Assembly: GCA_013151875.1 (NCBI GenBank)
Contig: JAADHL010000088.1
Coordinates: 1-6,001 of the forward strand
Length of the DNA stretch: 6,001 bases
DNA from: Deltaproteobacteria bacterium
GTDB taxonomy: Bacteria; Myxococcota_A; UBA9042; DTJE01
Direction of reading: 5' to 3'
Shown: one piece after another, positions 1 to 5,908 of the stretch
Layout of the letters: each line of letters begins with the position of its first letter
Numbering within the stretch: position 1 is the stretch's first letter
The notes under the pieces: model-generated
Told to the model about the DNA's origin: nothing
Database searches by the model: none
The model's input: only the letters and a program-made list of their open reading frames with translations
Made by a program: the position numbers and the translations under genes

Positions 1-414
1 ATCGACGAATTCAGGAAGGCTTTGGAGAAGTTGGCCGATGCCGGGATCGATGAAACCGATCTGGTTCCCACCTTGCGACTCGACTGCGAACTACCGCTGG
101 ATTCAGTGGACGTTGAACTGGTTGGCAGGATTTCGGGGCTGCAACCCCACGGTATCGGGAATCCGGAGCCCGTGTTCGGGGCAATGGGGGTGACCGTGGT
201 CCAGGCTCGCAGGGTAGGCCGCGATCAACGACATCTGCAGATGAAGCTCGAAGGAAACGGCGCCGTGATTCCCGCGATATGGTGGGGAGGAGGGGGCGTC
301 GACGGCATCGACCCTGGCAGCCGTGTCGATGTGGCGTTCAACCTCATGCTGGACAATAGATCCGGCCTCCCACGCCTCAAAATCAGGGACGTGCATCCAT
401 GTTCGGAAGGCTGA
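1..414 (+). CDS. recJ: RecJ single-stranded-DNA 5'-3' exonuclease, C-terminal 137 residues (5' end outside window)
   Basis: RecJ degrades single-stranded DNA 5' to 3' in recombination and mismatch/base-excision repair in the cytoplasm. Only the tail is present; the frame is open from the first base. Visible is the RecJ signature GLQPHGIGNPEPVF (about window residues 46-59), the counterpart of the family's PFG-GNPEPxF. It is followed by an OB-fold region: HLQMKLEGNG, then IPAIWWGGG, then VDVAFNLMLDN and LPRLKIRDVHP, which match the usual order of OB strands in RecJ. The catalytic DHH motifs would lie upstream and cannot be checked. The gene ends in tandem in-frame stops (TGA TGA, 412-417). A TTG at 22 is not a start, because the family homology continues upstream and the protein is normally above 550 residues. 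The family assignment is secure; whether the full gene is intact is unknown. Confidence 0.93.
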   Translation: MDEFRKALEKLADAGIDETDLVPTLRLDCELPLDSVDVELVGRISGLQPHGIGNPEPVFGAMGVTVVQARRVGRDQRHLQMKLEGNGAVIPAIWWGGGGVDGIDPGSRVDVAFNLMLDNRSGLPRLKIRDVHPCSEG

Positions 415-444
415 TGATACGCAATTCGGGTCGGCCGCCGGCCA

Positions 445-463
445 CATGGGATATACTCCCATG
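445..463. promoter_or_regulatory. Perfect 7-bp inverted repeat overlapping a TATACT -10-like hexamer; candidate operator/promoter of the TPR gene
   Basis: In the gap between recJ and the TPR gene, CATGGGA (445-451) and TCCCATG (457-463) are exact reverse complements around the centre TATAC. The hexamer TATACT (452-457) matches a sigma70 -10 box at five of six positions. A start site near 464 would leave a leader of about 30 nt before the ATG at 494, which is a normal length. No convincing -35 hexamer is found 16-18 nt upstream, so the promoter would need an activator, or the match may be chance. The repeat could be a repressor site over the -10, or an RNA stem. No T-run follows it, so it does not look like a standard Rho-independent terminator for recJ. 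Confidence 0.45.
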
Positions 464-482
464 AAATCTGTCGTCTAATTAT

Positions 483-487
483 AGGTG
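483..487 (+). promoter_or_regulatory. Ribosome binding site AGGTG that fixes the TPR gene start at ATG 494
   Basis: AGGTG lies 6 nt before the ATG at 494, ideal Shine-Dalgarno spacing. An in-frame GTG at 485 would give a protein three residues longer, but that codon is itself the end of the AGGTG ribosome site and has no good site of its own upstream (TCTAATTAT). The ATG is therefore preferred. Confidence 0.65.
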
Positions 488-493
488 AACGAC

Positions 494-1681
494 ATGTCGG
501 ATAGCAGATCGAATCACGGTGGAATCGCGGCCTGGCTGGTCGCCCTGGTAATACTGGTCGGGGTTCTGGTGCCCGTAGGCGCGTGGGCCTGGCTGACCTT
601 GTTCGACTACAAGGACGCCTCAGGGATCTCCGCGTCCCATGAAGCGATTGGAGATCAGGCCTATTCCGCGGGCGATTTCAGAGAGGCCATAACCGCCTAC
701 GAACAGGCCGCCTCGGTAAAAAATTCCTTCGCGATCCAGGTGAAACTGGCCGGTGTCAGGATTGGACTGCTGGGATTGCACCCCGACATGCTGGATCAGA
801 GACAGTTCCCCCGGATTGAGCATGAACGCAGGTGGTTGATGGAACAGGACCCGGCAAGCATCCCCACGTGTATCGCTGTTCGAGGTCACATGGAAATGAT
901 CGAGGGCAAACTAAAGCAGGCGGAAGCCAGTTACAACGAAAGCCTAAAGAAAAACGCCGACAATGTCGCCGCTCACATGGGACTTGCGCTGCTGGACAAA
1001 CAGAAAGGGGACGACGACGAAGCCGCGGGCGAGTTCGAAACCGTGCTTGCCGCCGTACCCGATCATTATGAGGCGCTGGTTGCGTTGAGCGAAATCAGGA
1101 TAAACAACGGCAAACCGGAAAAGGCATTGGAATTGCTAAAAAAAGCCGTCAAAACAAATAACACCTGGCGCCCCCATTACCTGATGGGAGTCGCCTACGA
1201 AAAGAGCAAAAAAGACGAAAAGGCCGAGAAGGAATTCAAACAGGCGATCCAGCTCAACCCCAAGTCATTCGTTACCTATGCCGCGCTGGGCAACCTGTAT
1301 TTCAAGGCGAAGATGTACGCCCAGGCGAAAAGCGCATTTTCGGGGGCGCTGCAACTGCGAAATGACGAGGGCATCGCGGCCGGCCTTGCCAGCAGCTTGA
1401 AGGAACTGTCACGACCCGCCGAGTGCCTGAAGACCCTGAAACCATACATCGGCTCCAGCGAGATTGGGCCGGGAACCCTGCTGGTGGCCGGCCAGTGCTC
1501 CGCGGATTTGAAACAGACAGGGCAGGCCCGCGCACTGTACTCGGCCGTCATAGCCCAGGTCGCGAAGTTGGGTGACAAACTGCCCAAAGATGTGGGTGAA
1601 GCTCTGAACCAGGCGGCCAGGAAAAGTCTGGCCGAACTCGAAGGCGAATCCAAGGCTGGTTCAAAGGGCCGTTCCAGATAA
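494..1681 (+). CDS. Membrane-anchored tetratricopeptide repeat (TPR) protein
   Basis: The protein has 395 residues from ATG 494. A short polar N-terminus (MSDSRSNHGG) is followed by one hydrophobic segment at about 11-35, with no clear signal-peptidase site, so it is probably an uncleaved anchor with the rest outside the cytoplasm. About eight TPR-like helical pairs follow, at roughly 45-78, 125-156, 158-190, 191-224, 225-257, 259-290, 292-324 and 326-356. The clearest is 225-257 (MGVAYEKSKKDEKAEKEFKQ, then AIQLNP), followed by GNLYFKAKMYAQAKSAF. The C-terminus is basic (KGRSR). TPRs bind protein partners; no enzymatic motif is visible and the partner is unknown. The gene is 26 nt upstream of an exported protein and probably shares its transcript with that gene and tilS. 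The A-rich lysine stretches are ordinary for TPR helices. The TPR call is sure; the specific role is not. Confidence 0.88.
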   Translation: MSDSRSNHGGIAAWLVALVILVGVLVPVGAWAWLTLFDYKDASGISASHEAIGDQAYSAGDFREAITAYEQAASVKNSFAIQVKLAGVRIGLLGLHPDMLDQRQFPRIEHERRWLMEQDPASIPTCIAVRGHMEMIEGKLKQAEASYNESLKKNADNVAAHMGLALLDKQKGDDDEAAGEFETVLAAVPDHYEALVALSEIRINNGKPEKALELLKKAVKTNNTWRPHYLMGVAYEKSKKDEKAEKEFKQAIQLNPKSFVTYAALGNLYFKAKMYAQAKSAFSGALQLRNDEGIAAGLASSLKELSRPAECLKTLKPYIGSSEIGPGTLLVAGQCSADLKQTGQARALYSAVIAQVAKLGDKLPKDVGEALNQAARKSLAELEGESKAGSKGRSR

Positions 1682-1707
1682 GACCACACTACAGTCGGGG
1701 GAACAAC

Positions 1708-2442
1708 GTGGATCCATGCCGTCGGACCCGATCCTCGACAATATTCGCGATATTGTTCGGCATCTGGATTGCCACCGTGCCGGGCGATCTTTTCGCCGAT
1801 CAGGCTGCCAACAACCCGTTGACCACCATTGAGGGGGAGGCAAAGCTTCGGGACCTCCTGGCCAAGAAGGTCATCTTCGTGGCCGTAACGCCCCATCCAC
1901 TCGAATTCCAGGACCCGGGGTTTCTGCCCCTGCGTTTCGGCATGGCCGTGAGGACACTACGCGGCGGTCACAGCGTCATCCTGACTTCACTGACCCTGGT
2001 CAAGGACGCCGACGCCGTGAAACTGTCGATGCACGGCCGAAAGGAATCCGTCAACGCGAATGTGAAGCTAAGCCTCGACAAGGAAGGCCTGGCGGTCCTC
2101 GGCTGCGCTTCGGGCGAGGGTCACGGACCTTGCGACGCGACCATCTCGCCCGTGGCCCCCAGCGGCGCGGCCGACCCGGGCAGACTTCTCTTTTTCTTGG
2201 CGCCTGCCGGAGGCGATCTCCTGACGGTGTCCAGCGTCACCAGCGCAGGCAATGCGGACCCCGATCTTGAAACGCTTATCGTGATCAACGGAAGGCTGCC
2301 CAGCGGCACCCCTTTGTTCGACAGGGAAGGCAAAGTGGCGGCCGTGGTGGTGCGACCGACCTTCGGCGACCTCAACAGGTCACTCGCCACCAGGCTTGCA
2401 CCGCCAGGTAAGCCTTTATCCGGAAAAAAGGCGGACAAATGA
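1708..2442 (+). CDS. Exported trypsin/HtrA-fold protein lacking the catalytic His and Asp (probable pseudoprotease)
   Basis: The protein has 244 residues from a GTG start preceded by GGGGGA (1697-1702, 5 nt spacing); the nearby ATG at 1716 is out of frame. Residues 1-30 look like a Sec signal peptide: basic CRRTR, hydrophobic IFAILFGIWIA, possible cleavage after LFA. The remainder follows the order of an S1C (HtrA-type) protease. GHSVILTSLTLV (87-98) corresponds to GSGVIxTNxHVV, with Thr96 where the catalytic His should be. DKEGLAVLG (124-132) corresponds to SDIALI, with Gly127 in place of the Asp. GRLLFFLAPAGG-LLTVSSV (158-177) corresponds to GDYTVAIGNPFG-TVTSGIV. LPSGTPLFDREGKVAAVVV (197-215) corresponds to GNSGGPLF-GEVVGI and retains a Ser (199). 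No PDZ domain follows. Cys133 and Cys142 may pair. Peptidase activity is therefore unlikely; a scaffold or ligand-binding role is inferred. The fold call comes from alignment by eye. The gene's end overlaps tilS. Confidence 0.62.
   Translation: MDPCRRTRSSTIFAILFGIWIATVPGDLFADQAANNPLTTIEGEAKLRDLLAKKVIFVAVTPHPLEFQDPGFLPLRFGMAVRTLRGGHSVILTSLTLVKDADAVKLSMHGRKESVNANVKLSLDKEGLAVLGCASGEGHGPCDATISPVAPSGAADPGRLLFFLAPAGGDLLTVSSVTSAGNADPDLETLIVINGRLPSGTPLFDREGKVAAVVVRPTFGDLNRSLATRLAPPGKPLSGKKADK
2412..2432 (+). promoter_or_regulatory. Hairpin that could mask the tilS ribosome site (translational coupling element)
   Basis: GCCTTT (2412-2417) and AAAGGC (2427-2432) are perfect reverse complements with a 9-nt loop. 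They lie inside the last codons of the upstream gene. The right arm contains AAGG (2428-2431), the best Shine-Dalgarno match for the tilS ATG at 2439 (7 nt spacing). Ribosomes finishing the upstream gene would open this stem, which fits the ATGA overlap. The stem is only 6 bp and could be chance. Confidence 0.35.
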
Positions 2443-3467
2443 CCTCCCGCAAGCACACGTTGCAGGCGCGCGTACTGGAACACTGCCGCATCACAGGGGC
2501 CTTTGACGGATGCAAACGAGCGCTTGTTGCGGTGTCCGGAGGCGCGGACTCCATGGTCCTGCTGGATTGTCTGAACACTGGCCGCTCTGCGCTTGGGCTC
2601 GAAATAGTGGTGGCCCACGTGGATCATGGACTCAGGGAGACATCGGACTCAGACAGACGATTCGTACTGAAGAAAGCGGCCGAATGGGGATTGGAGGCGG
2701 TCTTTCGAAAGGTCGATGTAGCCTCGGTATCCAAGGCGAGAAAACTTTCCATCGAGGACGCGGCGCGTCGGGTGCGCTACGCCGCGTTTGCGGAAATGGC
2801 CGCTGAAACGGGAGCGGACCTGATCGCCACCGGACACACGGCGACCGACCAGGCCGAGACGGTGCTGATGCGCATGATAAGAGGCACAGGGCCCCTCGGT
2901 CTCGGCGGCATTGCCCCTGCCAGGCCGGATGGGCTGGTACGACCTCTTCTTTGCGCCACGCGAAACGAAGTCCGAAGATACGCCGACAGGCATTCAATCG
3001 AGTTTCGCGATGACCCGACCAATCTGGACAGACGTTTTCTGAGGAACCGGGTGCGCCTGGACCTGCTGCCCATGCTCACGCGGATGAACCCCCGGGTGGA
3101 ATTCACGTTGTCCGAACTGGCCGGTTCGGCGGGGGATTTGGCATCCTGGATTGAACGATTGGCGGCAGGCATGATCCGCTTAAAGGATTCAGGCGAACTC
3201 GGCATCGAAGCCAGCGACCTGAACACATGTGACGCGGCACTGCTGCCATACGTGATATTGCTTGCGTTCAAAGGGGTCACTGGTGCGCCGCTGGGGCTGT
3301 CCCGCACCCACATCGATTCCATCATCCGCATGATTCGTACAAAGGGAGGGAACAAGGAATACCACCTCCCGAGGGGAGTGACTGTTTGCAGGAATGCCGA
3401 TGGGCTTTGGTTCCTGAAGGACACGACATTGAAAGGGCGCCGCGGATCAATGTCCCAAAACAGATAG
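2439..3467 (+). CDS. tilS: tRNA(Ile)-lysidine synthetase TilS
   Basis: TilS uses ATP to attach lysine to C2 of cytidine 34 in the CAU-anticodon isoleucine tRNA. This changes its reading from AUG to AUA and its charging from methionine to isoleucine; the enzyme is normally essential and cytoplasmic. The 342-residue product shows the whole N-type ATP pyrophosphatase set: P-loop SGGADS (33-38), HVDHGLR (60-66), AARRVRYAAF (108-117), GHTATDQAET (132-141), RGTGPLGLGGI (148-158), RPLL (168-171), and DDPTNLD with FLRNRVR (191-206). It ends near a LPRGVTV strand motif. It is about 90 residues shorter than E. coli TilS (about 430), so the C-terminal substrate-binding part is reduced. Short forms exist in other bacteria, and no frameshift is apparent. 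The start is the ATG overlapping the upstream stop (ATGA), with AAGG upstream, indicating translational coupling. Identification is firm. Confidence 0.96.
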   Translation: MTSRKHTLQARVLEHCRITGAFDGCKRALVAVSGGADSMVLLDCLNTGRSALGLEIVVAHVDHGLRETSDSDRRFVLKKAAEWGLEAVFRKVDVASVSKARKLSIEDAARRVRYAAFAEMAAETGADLIATGHTATDQAETVLMRMIRGTGPLGLGGIAPARPDGLVRPLLCATRNEVRRYADRHSIEFRDDPTNLDRRFLRNRVRLDLLPMLTRMNPRVEFTLSELAGSAGDLASWIERLAAGMIRLKDSGELGIEASDLNTCDAALLPYVILLAFKGVTGAPLGLSRTHIDSIIRMIRTKGGNKEYHLPRGVTVCRNADGLWFLKDTTLKGRRGSMSQNR

Positions 3468-3491
3468 TCCGGATTCACCTCCGGGCCGTCA

Positions 3492-3500
3492 TGATACACT
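3492..3500 (+). promoter_or_regulatory. Extended -10-like element (TGATACACT) just before the permease gene
   Basis: TG-A-TACACT matches an extended -10 (TGn plus four of six bases of TATAAT). Transcription would begin near 3506-3508, at or within two bases of the permease ATG at 3508. No Shine-Dalgarno sequence precedes that ATG (CACTCTGTTCA), so the pieces agree with a leaderless transcript. The -35 region (around GATTCA, 3472-3477) is poor, as extended -10 promoters tolerate. The call rests on consensus matching alone. Confidence 0.4.
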
Positions 3501-3507
3501 CTGTTCA

Positions 3508-4650
3508 ATGCTGAAACGGGTCGCCACAACCCTTGCGTCCATGCTCTTCACCCTATGGGCTGTTTCGACCGGGACCTTTCTGCTCATGGAGCATGCCCCC
3601 GGGGGGCCCGATTCCGCCGAGCGCCGCCTGGAGCCGATGGTGGAGGCCGCCAGTCTGGCCGGCATGGGCCTTGTGCGCCTTGTTAGATCACCATGCGTGG
3701 GCGTCCTGGAATGGTCCGCAATCAAGGGCAGCCAACTGGAGACAGGCGGCCCAGCGGCAAAGGTGAAAGGCAATCCGGGCTGCGAAATCAACAGCGATGT
3801 GTCGGGAACCGTTTACCTGAATCTGCTCCGGTCCGGGCAGGCCGCTCGGCCGGGACAGATCATCATGGCGGTACGCCCGGGGATACTGTCCCGTTATTTC
3901 CATACCATGGCCTCGCTTGCCAGACTGGACCTTGGGGTCACATATTCCAGCCGAGGCGAACGCACGGTGCGCGAAAACCTTGTGCAGACGCTTCCCGTTT
4001 CCGCCGCCATCGGCGCCCTGGCCCTTGCCATAGCCGTGCTTTTCGGGTTTCCCATGGGCCTGGTGTCAGCGGCACGGCGCGGTTCGTGGACGGATCGCGT
4101 GCTGACTGCCCTCGCCACCGCGGGTGTCAGCGCTCCCGCCATCGTGCTGGGTCCATGCCTGCTGTATGTCTTTGCCATCAAACTGCCACTGTTCTCTCCC
4201 GGTGGTCTGGAATCTCCGCTGGACCTTGTTCTGCCGTCAACCACGCTGGGCATCATTCTGGCCAGCGTGTTCCAGCGGATGACCCGCGCGGGCGCCACCG
4301 GCTTCCTTCACGGACCCATTGCGATGCATCTGCGGGCACGCGGGCTCAGCGAATGGAGGATCGCGGGGATCCACGCCCTGCGCCACGCTGGGATCCCGAT
4401 GCTGGGATTCATGCCTCCGGCCATCGCCGGTCTTTTGACGGGCTCCCTGGTGGTCGAACGTATTTTCAACGTACCGGGCGTTTCCCGATACCTGGTAGGG
4501 GCGGCTTTGAATCGTGACCACCCCATGGTCCTGGGCGTGGTCCTCGTATACAGCACGGCCTTGGTGGTCCTCACCACTCTCGCGGAGATCCTCTATCCCT
4601 TACTGGATCCACGCATGAAGGCCCAGCGCTCGGATCGGGGGGCAACCTGA
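3508..4650 (+). CDS. DppB/OppB-family ABC transporter permease with enlarged first extracytoplasmic loop
   Basis: This is the first of two inner-membrane channel subunits of a peptide/nickel/opine-type ABC importer. It has 380 residues. TM1 (about 9-27) ends in the family hallmark LLMEHAPGG (25-33). The core begins at RYFHTMASLARLDLGVTYSS (129-148), the counterpart of RYL...GDLGTS, and continues ENLVQTLPVS (156-165). Further membrane segments lie near 162-187, 199-226, 240-256, 297-317 and 337-360. The cytoplasmic EAA coupling motif that docks on the ATPase is LRARGLSEWRIAGIHALRHA (275-294). VVERIFNVPGVSRYLV (315-330) and the terminal LLDPRMK (365-371) are also typical. About 60 residues more than usual separate TM1 from the core. 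The ATG at 3508 is chosen because MLKR plus TM1 matches the family start; it has no ribosome site. Its stop overlaps the next permease start (TGATG). The substrate is not determinable from sequence. Confidence 0.93.
   Translation: MLKRVATTLASMLFTLWAVSTGTFLLMEHAPGGPDSAERRLEPMVEAASLAGMGLVRLVRSPCVGVLEWSAIKGSQLETGGPAAKVKGNPGCEINSDVSGTVYLNLLRSGQAARPGQIIMAVRPGILSRYFHTMASLARLDLGVTYSSRGERTVRENLVQTLPVSAAIGALALAIAVLFGFPMGLVSAARRGSWTDRVLTALATAGVSAPAIVLGPCLLYVFAIKLPLFSPGGLESPLDLVLPSTTLGIILASVFQRMTRAGATGFLHGPIAMHLRARGLSEWRIAGIHALRHAGIPMLGFMPPAIAGLLTGSLVVERIFNVPGVSRYLVGAALNRDHPMVLGVVLVYSTALVVLTTLAEILYPLLDPRMKAQRSDRGAT
3619..3891 (+). other. Extra extracytoplasmic segment in the DppB-like permease, with a half-lipoyl/HlyD-like motif
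   Basis: Residues 38-128 occupy the loop between TM1 and the conserved RYF/DLG segment, which in ordinary DppB proteins is roughly 35 residues. It holds two cysteines (63 and 92) that could pair outside the cytoplasm. Residues 98-117 (VSG-TV... ending RPGQ) have the same spacing as HlyD/biotinyl half-motifs: G, nine residues, GQ, two residues, RPGQ, then hydrophobic IIMAV. Only one half-motif is evident and no biotinyl or lipoyl lysine context is present. The loop enlargement is clear; the domain assignment is tentative. Confidence 0.45.
4637..4642 (+). promoter_or_regulatory. G-rich ribosome binding site of the DppC-like permease
   Basis: A GGGGGG run ends 7 nt before the ATG at 4650, inside the last codons of the preceding permease gene. 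With the TGATG overlap it suggests that ribosomes ending the first subunit restart on the second, keeping the two subunits in step. Confidence 0.4.
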
Positions 4651-5906
4651 TGAAGTCGCTCCCGCCGAAAACGCCGCGCTACTGGGCGACAGCCGGTATC
4701 GTGGTCTTCTGCCTGCTGGCAGCAATCGGTCCGGAGGCGGCCACGGCCCTGTTCGGATTCAAGTACGACGAACAACACACCGCTTTTCCGTTCGCCCCGC
4801 CGGGATTCAGGGATGTGCCGAATGAAGGACAGACGTTCGACAACGAAAAGGGCTGGTTCGACATTCTTTTGACCAGCGGCGTCGATGGGAACGACCAGGA
4901 CAAGACCGACGCCGCCCGGGGTCTTGCCTGTTTCAGGGATGACGCCGGTGTCTTGAAATGCAATGTCCTTAAAGAATCACACGCCGCGTTTCGCAAGTTG
5001 TCCCTGTTGATGGCAGAGGCCTGGCAGATACGGGGCGCGTTGGGAACTATATCGGTCATTCAGATCCATGTGGACCTCGCCAGATGGCCCGGGTGGGCCC
5101 GCGAGGTCACCGCGGTCTGCGCCCCCAGGACCTGCACCCTGACAGATCTCCTTGATTCGACGCGGTTTTTGCGCATTTCGACCGAGGGACTCCTTGAAAT
5201 GGACTCCAACCATGACGGCATGGTAGAGGAAAACGAGTTCGTTGGCGCCCCCGTATTGAAAACCCATTTGCTCGGCTCCGACGGCCTGGGCAGGGATTCC
5301 CTGGTGCGGCTGCTGCGCGGCCTCCGCATGTCCGTTCTCGTGGGGGGAATCGCCGCTGGGGTTGCCTCGGTGATTGGCGTAGCCTACGGATCCGTTGCCG
5401 GCATGGCCCCGAAATGGGTTGGGGGACTCATGATGCGCATCGTGGACGTGGCATACGGTCTGCCCTACATATTCATTGTCATCCTGCTGATATCCCTGGT
5501 AGGCCCGTCCACCATGAACCTGCTGATAGCCATAGCCGCGGTCCAGTGGCTCGGCATGTCCAGAACGGTGCGCGGCCTGGTGGGTTCCCTGCTGAAGACA
5601 CCTTACGTGGACGCGGCCCGTACTCAGGGGTGCGGCCCGATGAGGCTGGCCTTGACGCACCTGGTACCCAACGCCAGGAGGCCCATAGTGACTTGGGCGG
5701 CGTTGCTGGTGCCGGCCAGCATTAAGGAAGAGGCATTCCTGTCTTTTCTGGGCCTGGGCGTGCAGGCGCCCGATGCATCGCTAGGCACCCTGATTGCCGA
5801 TGGGGCCCAGAGAATTGGTGACTATCCCTGGCTTGTCGCCGCTCCGTCAATCCTGTTGTTCGTTCTCGTCCTGCTGATACATTCGGCCTGCGATCAAGAA
5901 GATTAG
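4650..5906 (+). CDS. DppC/OppC-family ABC transporter permease with a ~150-residue extracytoplasmic insert bearing an EF-hand
   Basis: This is the partner channel subunit of the preceding DppB-like permease. It has 418 residues, against about 280-310 for typical DppC. TM1 spans about 11-30, followed by FKYDEQHTAFPFAPPG (37-52), the counterpart of the family's YDPN...L-PP. The insert comes next (about 54-205). The standard core resumes at HLLGSDGLGRDSLVRLLRG (206-224), equal to HPFGTDELGRDVLSRLLYG. The EAA motif is YVDAARTQGCGPMRLALTHL (319-338), and FLSFLGLGVQAPDASLGTLI (363-382) is also conserved. Membrane segments lie near 227-250, 261-284, 286-303, 346-366 and 393-411. The C-terminus stops at SACDQED, aligned with the family's LLGDGLRD, so the usual cytoplasmic tail is about eight residues short. 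The start follows from the TGATG overlap and the G-rich ribosome site. The family is certain; the substrate is unknown. Confidence 0.93.
   Translation: MKSLPPKTPRYWATAGIVVFCLLAAIGPEAATALFGFKYDEQHTAFPFAPPGFRDVPNEGQTFDNEKGWFDILLTSGVDGNDQDKTDAARGLACFRDDAGVLKCNVLKESHAAFRKLSLLMAEAWQIRGALGTISVIQIHVDLARWPGWAREVTAVCAPRTCTLTDLLDSTRFLRISTEGLLEMDSNHDGMVEENEFVGAPVLKTHLLGSDGLGRDSLVRLLRGLRMSVLVGGIAAGVASVIGVAYGSVAGMAPKWVGGLMMRIVDVAYGLPYIFIVILLISLVGPSTMNLLIAIAAVQWLGMSRTVRGLVGSLLKTPYVDAARTQGCGPMRLALTHLVPNARRPIVTWAALLVPASIKEEAFLSFLGLGVQAPDASLGTLIADGAQRIGDYPWLVAAPSILLFVLVLLIHSACDQED
4809..5264 (+). other. Extracytoplasmic insert domain of the DppC-like permease
   Basis: Residues 54-205 sit exactly between the conserved APP and HxxG(S/T)D motifs, which are nearly adjacent in ordinary DppC proteins. 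This places the insert in the first extracytoplasmic loop. It contains four cysteines in two close pairs (94 and 104; 157 and 162), which suggests two disulfides. It also has an acidic patch around VDGNDQDKTD (78-87), a helical stretch near 108-128, a strand-like TISVIQIHVDLA (133-144), and a C-terminal EF-hand loop. YejE-type peptide permeases are also known to carry an enlarged loop here, but no clear similarity to YejE was recognised and the fold is not known to me. Confidence 0.7.
5202..5237 (+). other. EF-hand calcium-binding loop in the DppC-like permease
   Basis: Residues 185-196, DSNHDGMVEENE, fit the 12-residue EF-hand loop at every key place: Asp1, Asn3, Asp5, Gly6, hydrophobic Val8, Glu9 as the water-mediated position, and Glu12 as the bidentate ligand. 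The preceding helix TEGLLEM and the following EF also match the EF-hand pattern. Only one clear loop is present, as in some bacterial single-EF proteins. Calcium binding is inferred from this match. The loop lies only 13 residues before the GSDGLGRD motif. Confidence 0.75.
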
Positions 5907-5908
5907 CA

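Noticed and set aside
433..463. Rho-independent terminator for recJ formed by GGCC-GCC-GGCC and the following inverted repeat
   Set aside because: No T-run follows either stem, and the first has only 4-bp arms.
485..493. GTG at 485 as the start of the TPR gene
   Set aside because: The GTG is the end of the AGGTG ribosome site for the ATG at 494 and has no ribosome site of its own.
1138..1144. Run of seven A in the TPR gene as a programmed slippage site
   Set aside because: It encodes lysines in a TPR helix, and the frame continues normally with good TPR homology on both sides. No downstream structure was apparent.
1690..1695. TACAGT as a -10 box for a separate promoter of the pseudoprotease gene
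   Set aside because: The match is weak, there is no -35, and the gap is only 26 nt. Cotranscription with the TPR gene is simpler.
1276..1896. 206-codon open frame on the minus strand
   Set aside because: It lies opposite the TPR and pseudoprotease genes, has no family motif, and is explained by high-GC codon shadowing. The same applies to minus-strand frames at 2777-3529 and 4977-5660 and the plus-strand frame at 3693-4517.
4881..4910. Second EF-hand around VDGNDQDKTD in the permease insert
   Set aside because: Spacing fails: there is no Asp-x-Asn-x-Asp-Gly pattern and no Glu at position 12. It is only an acidic patch.
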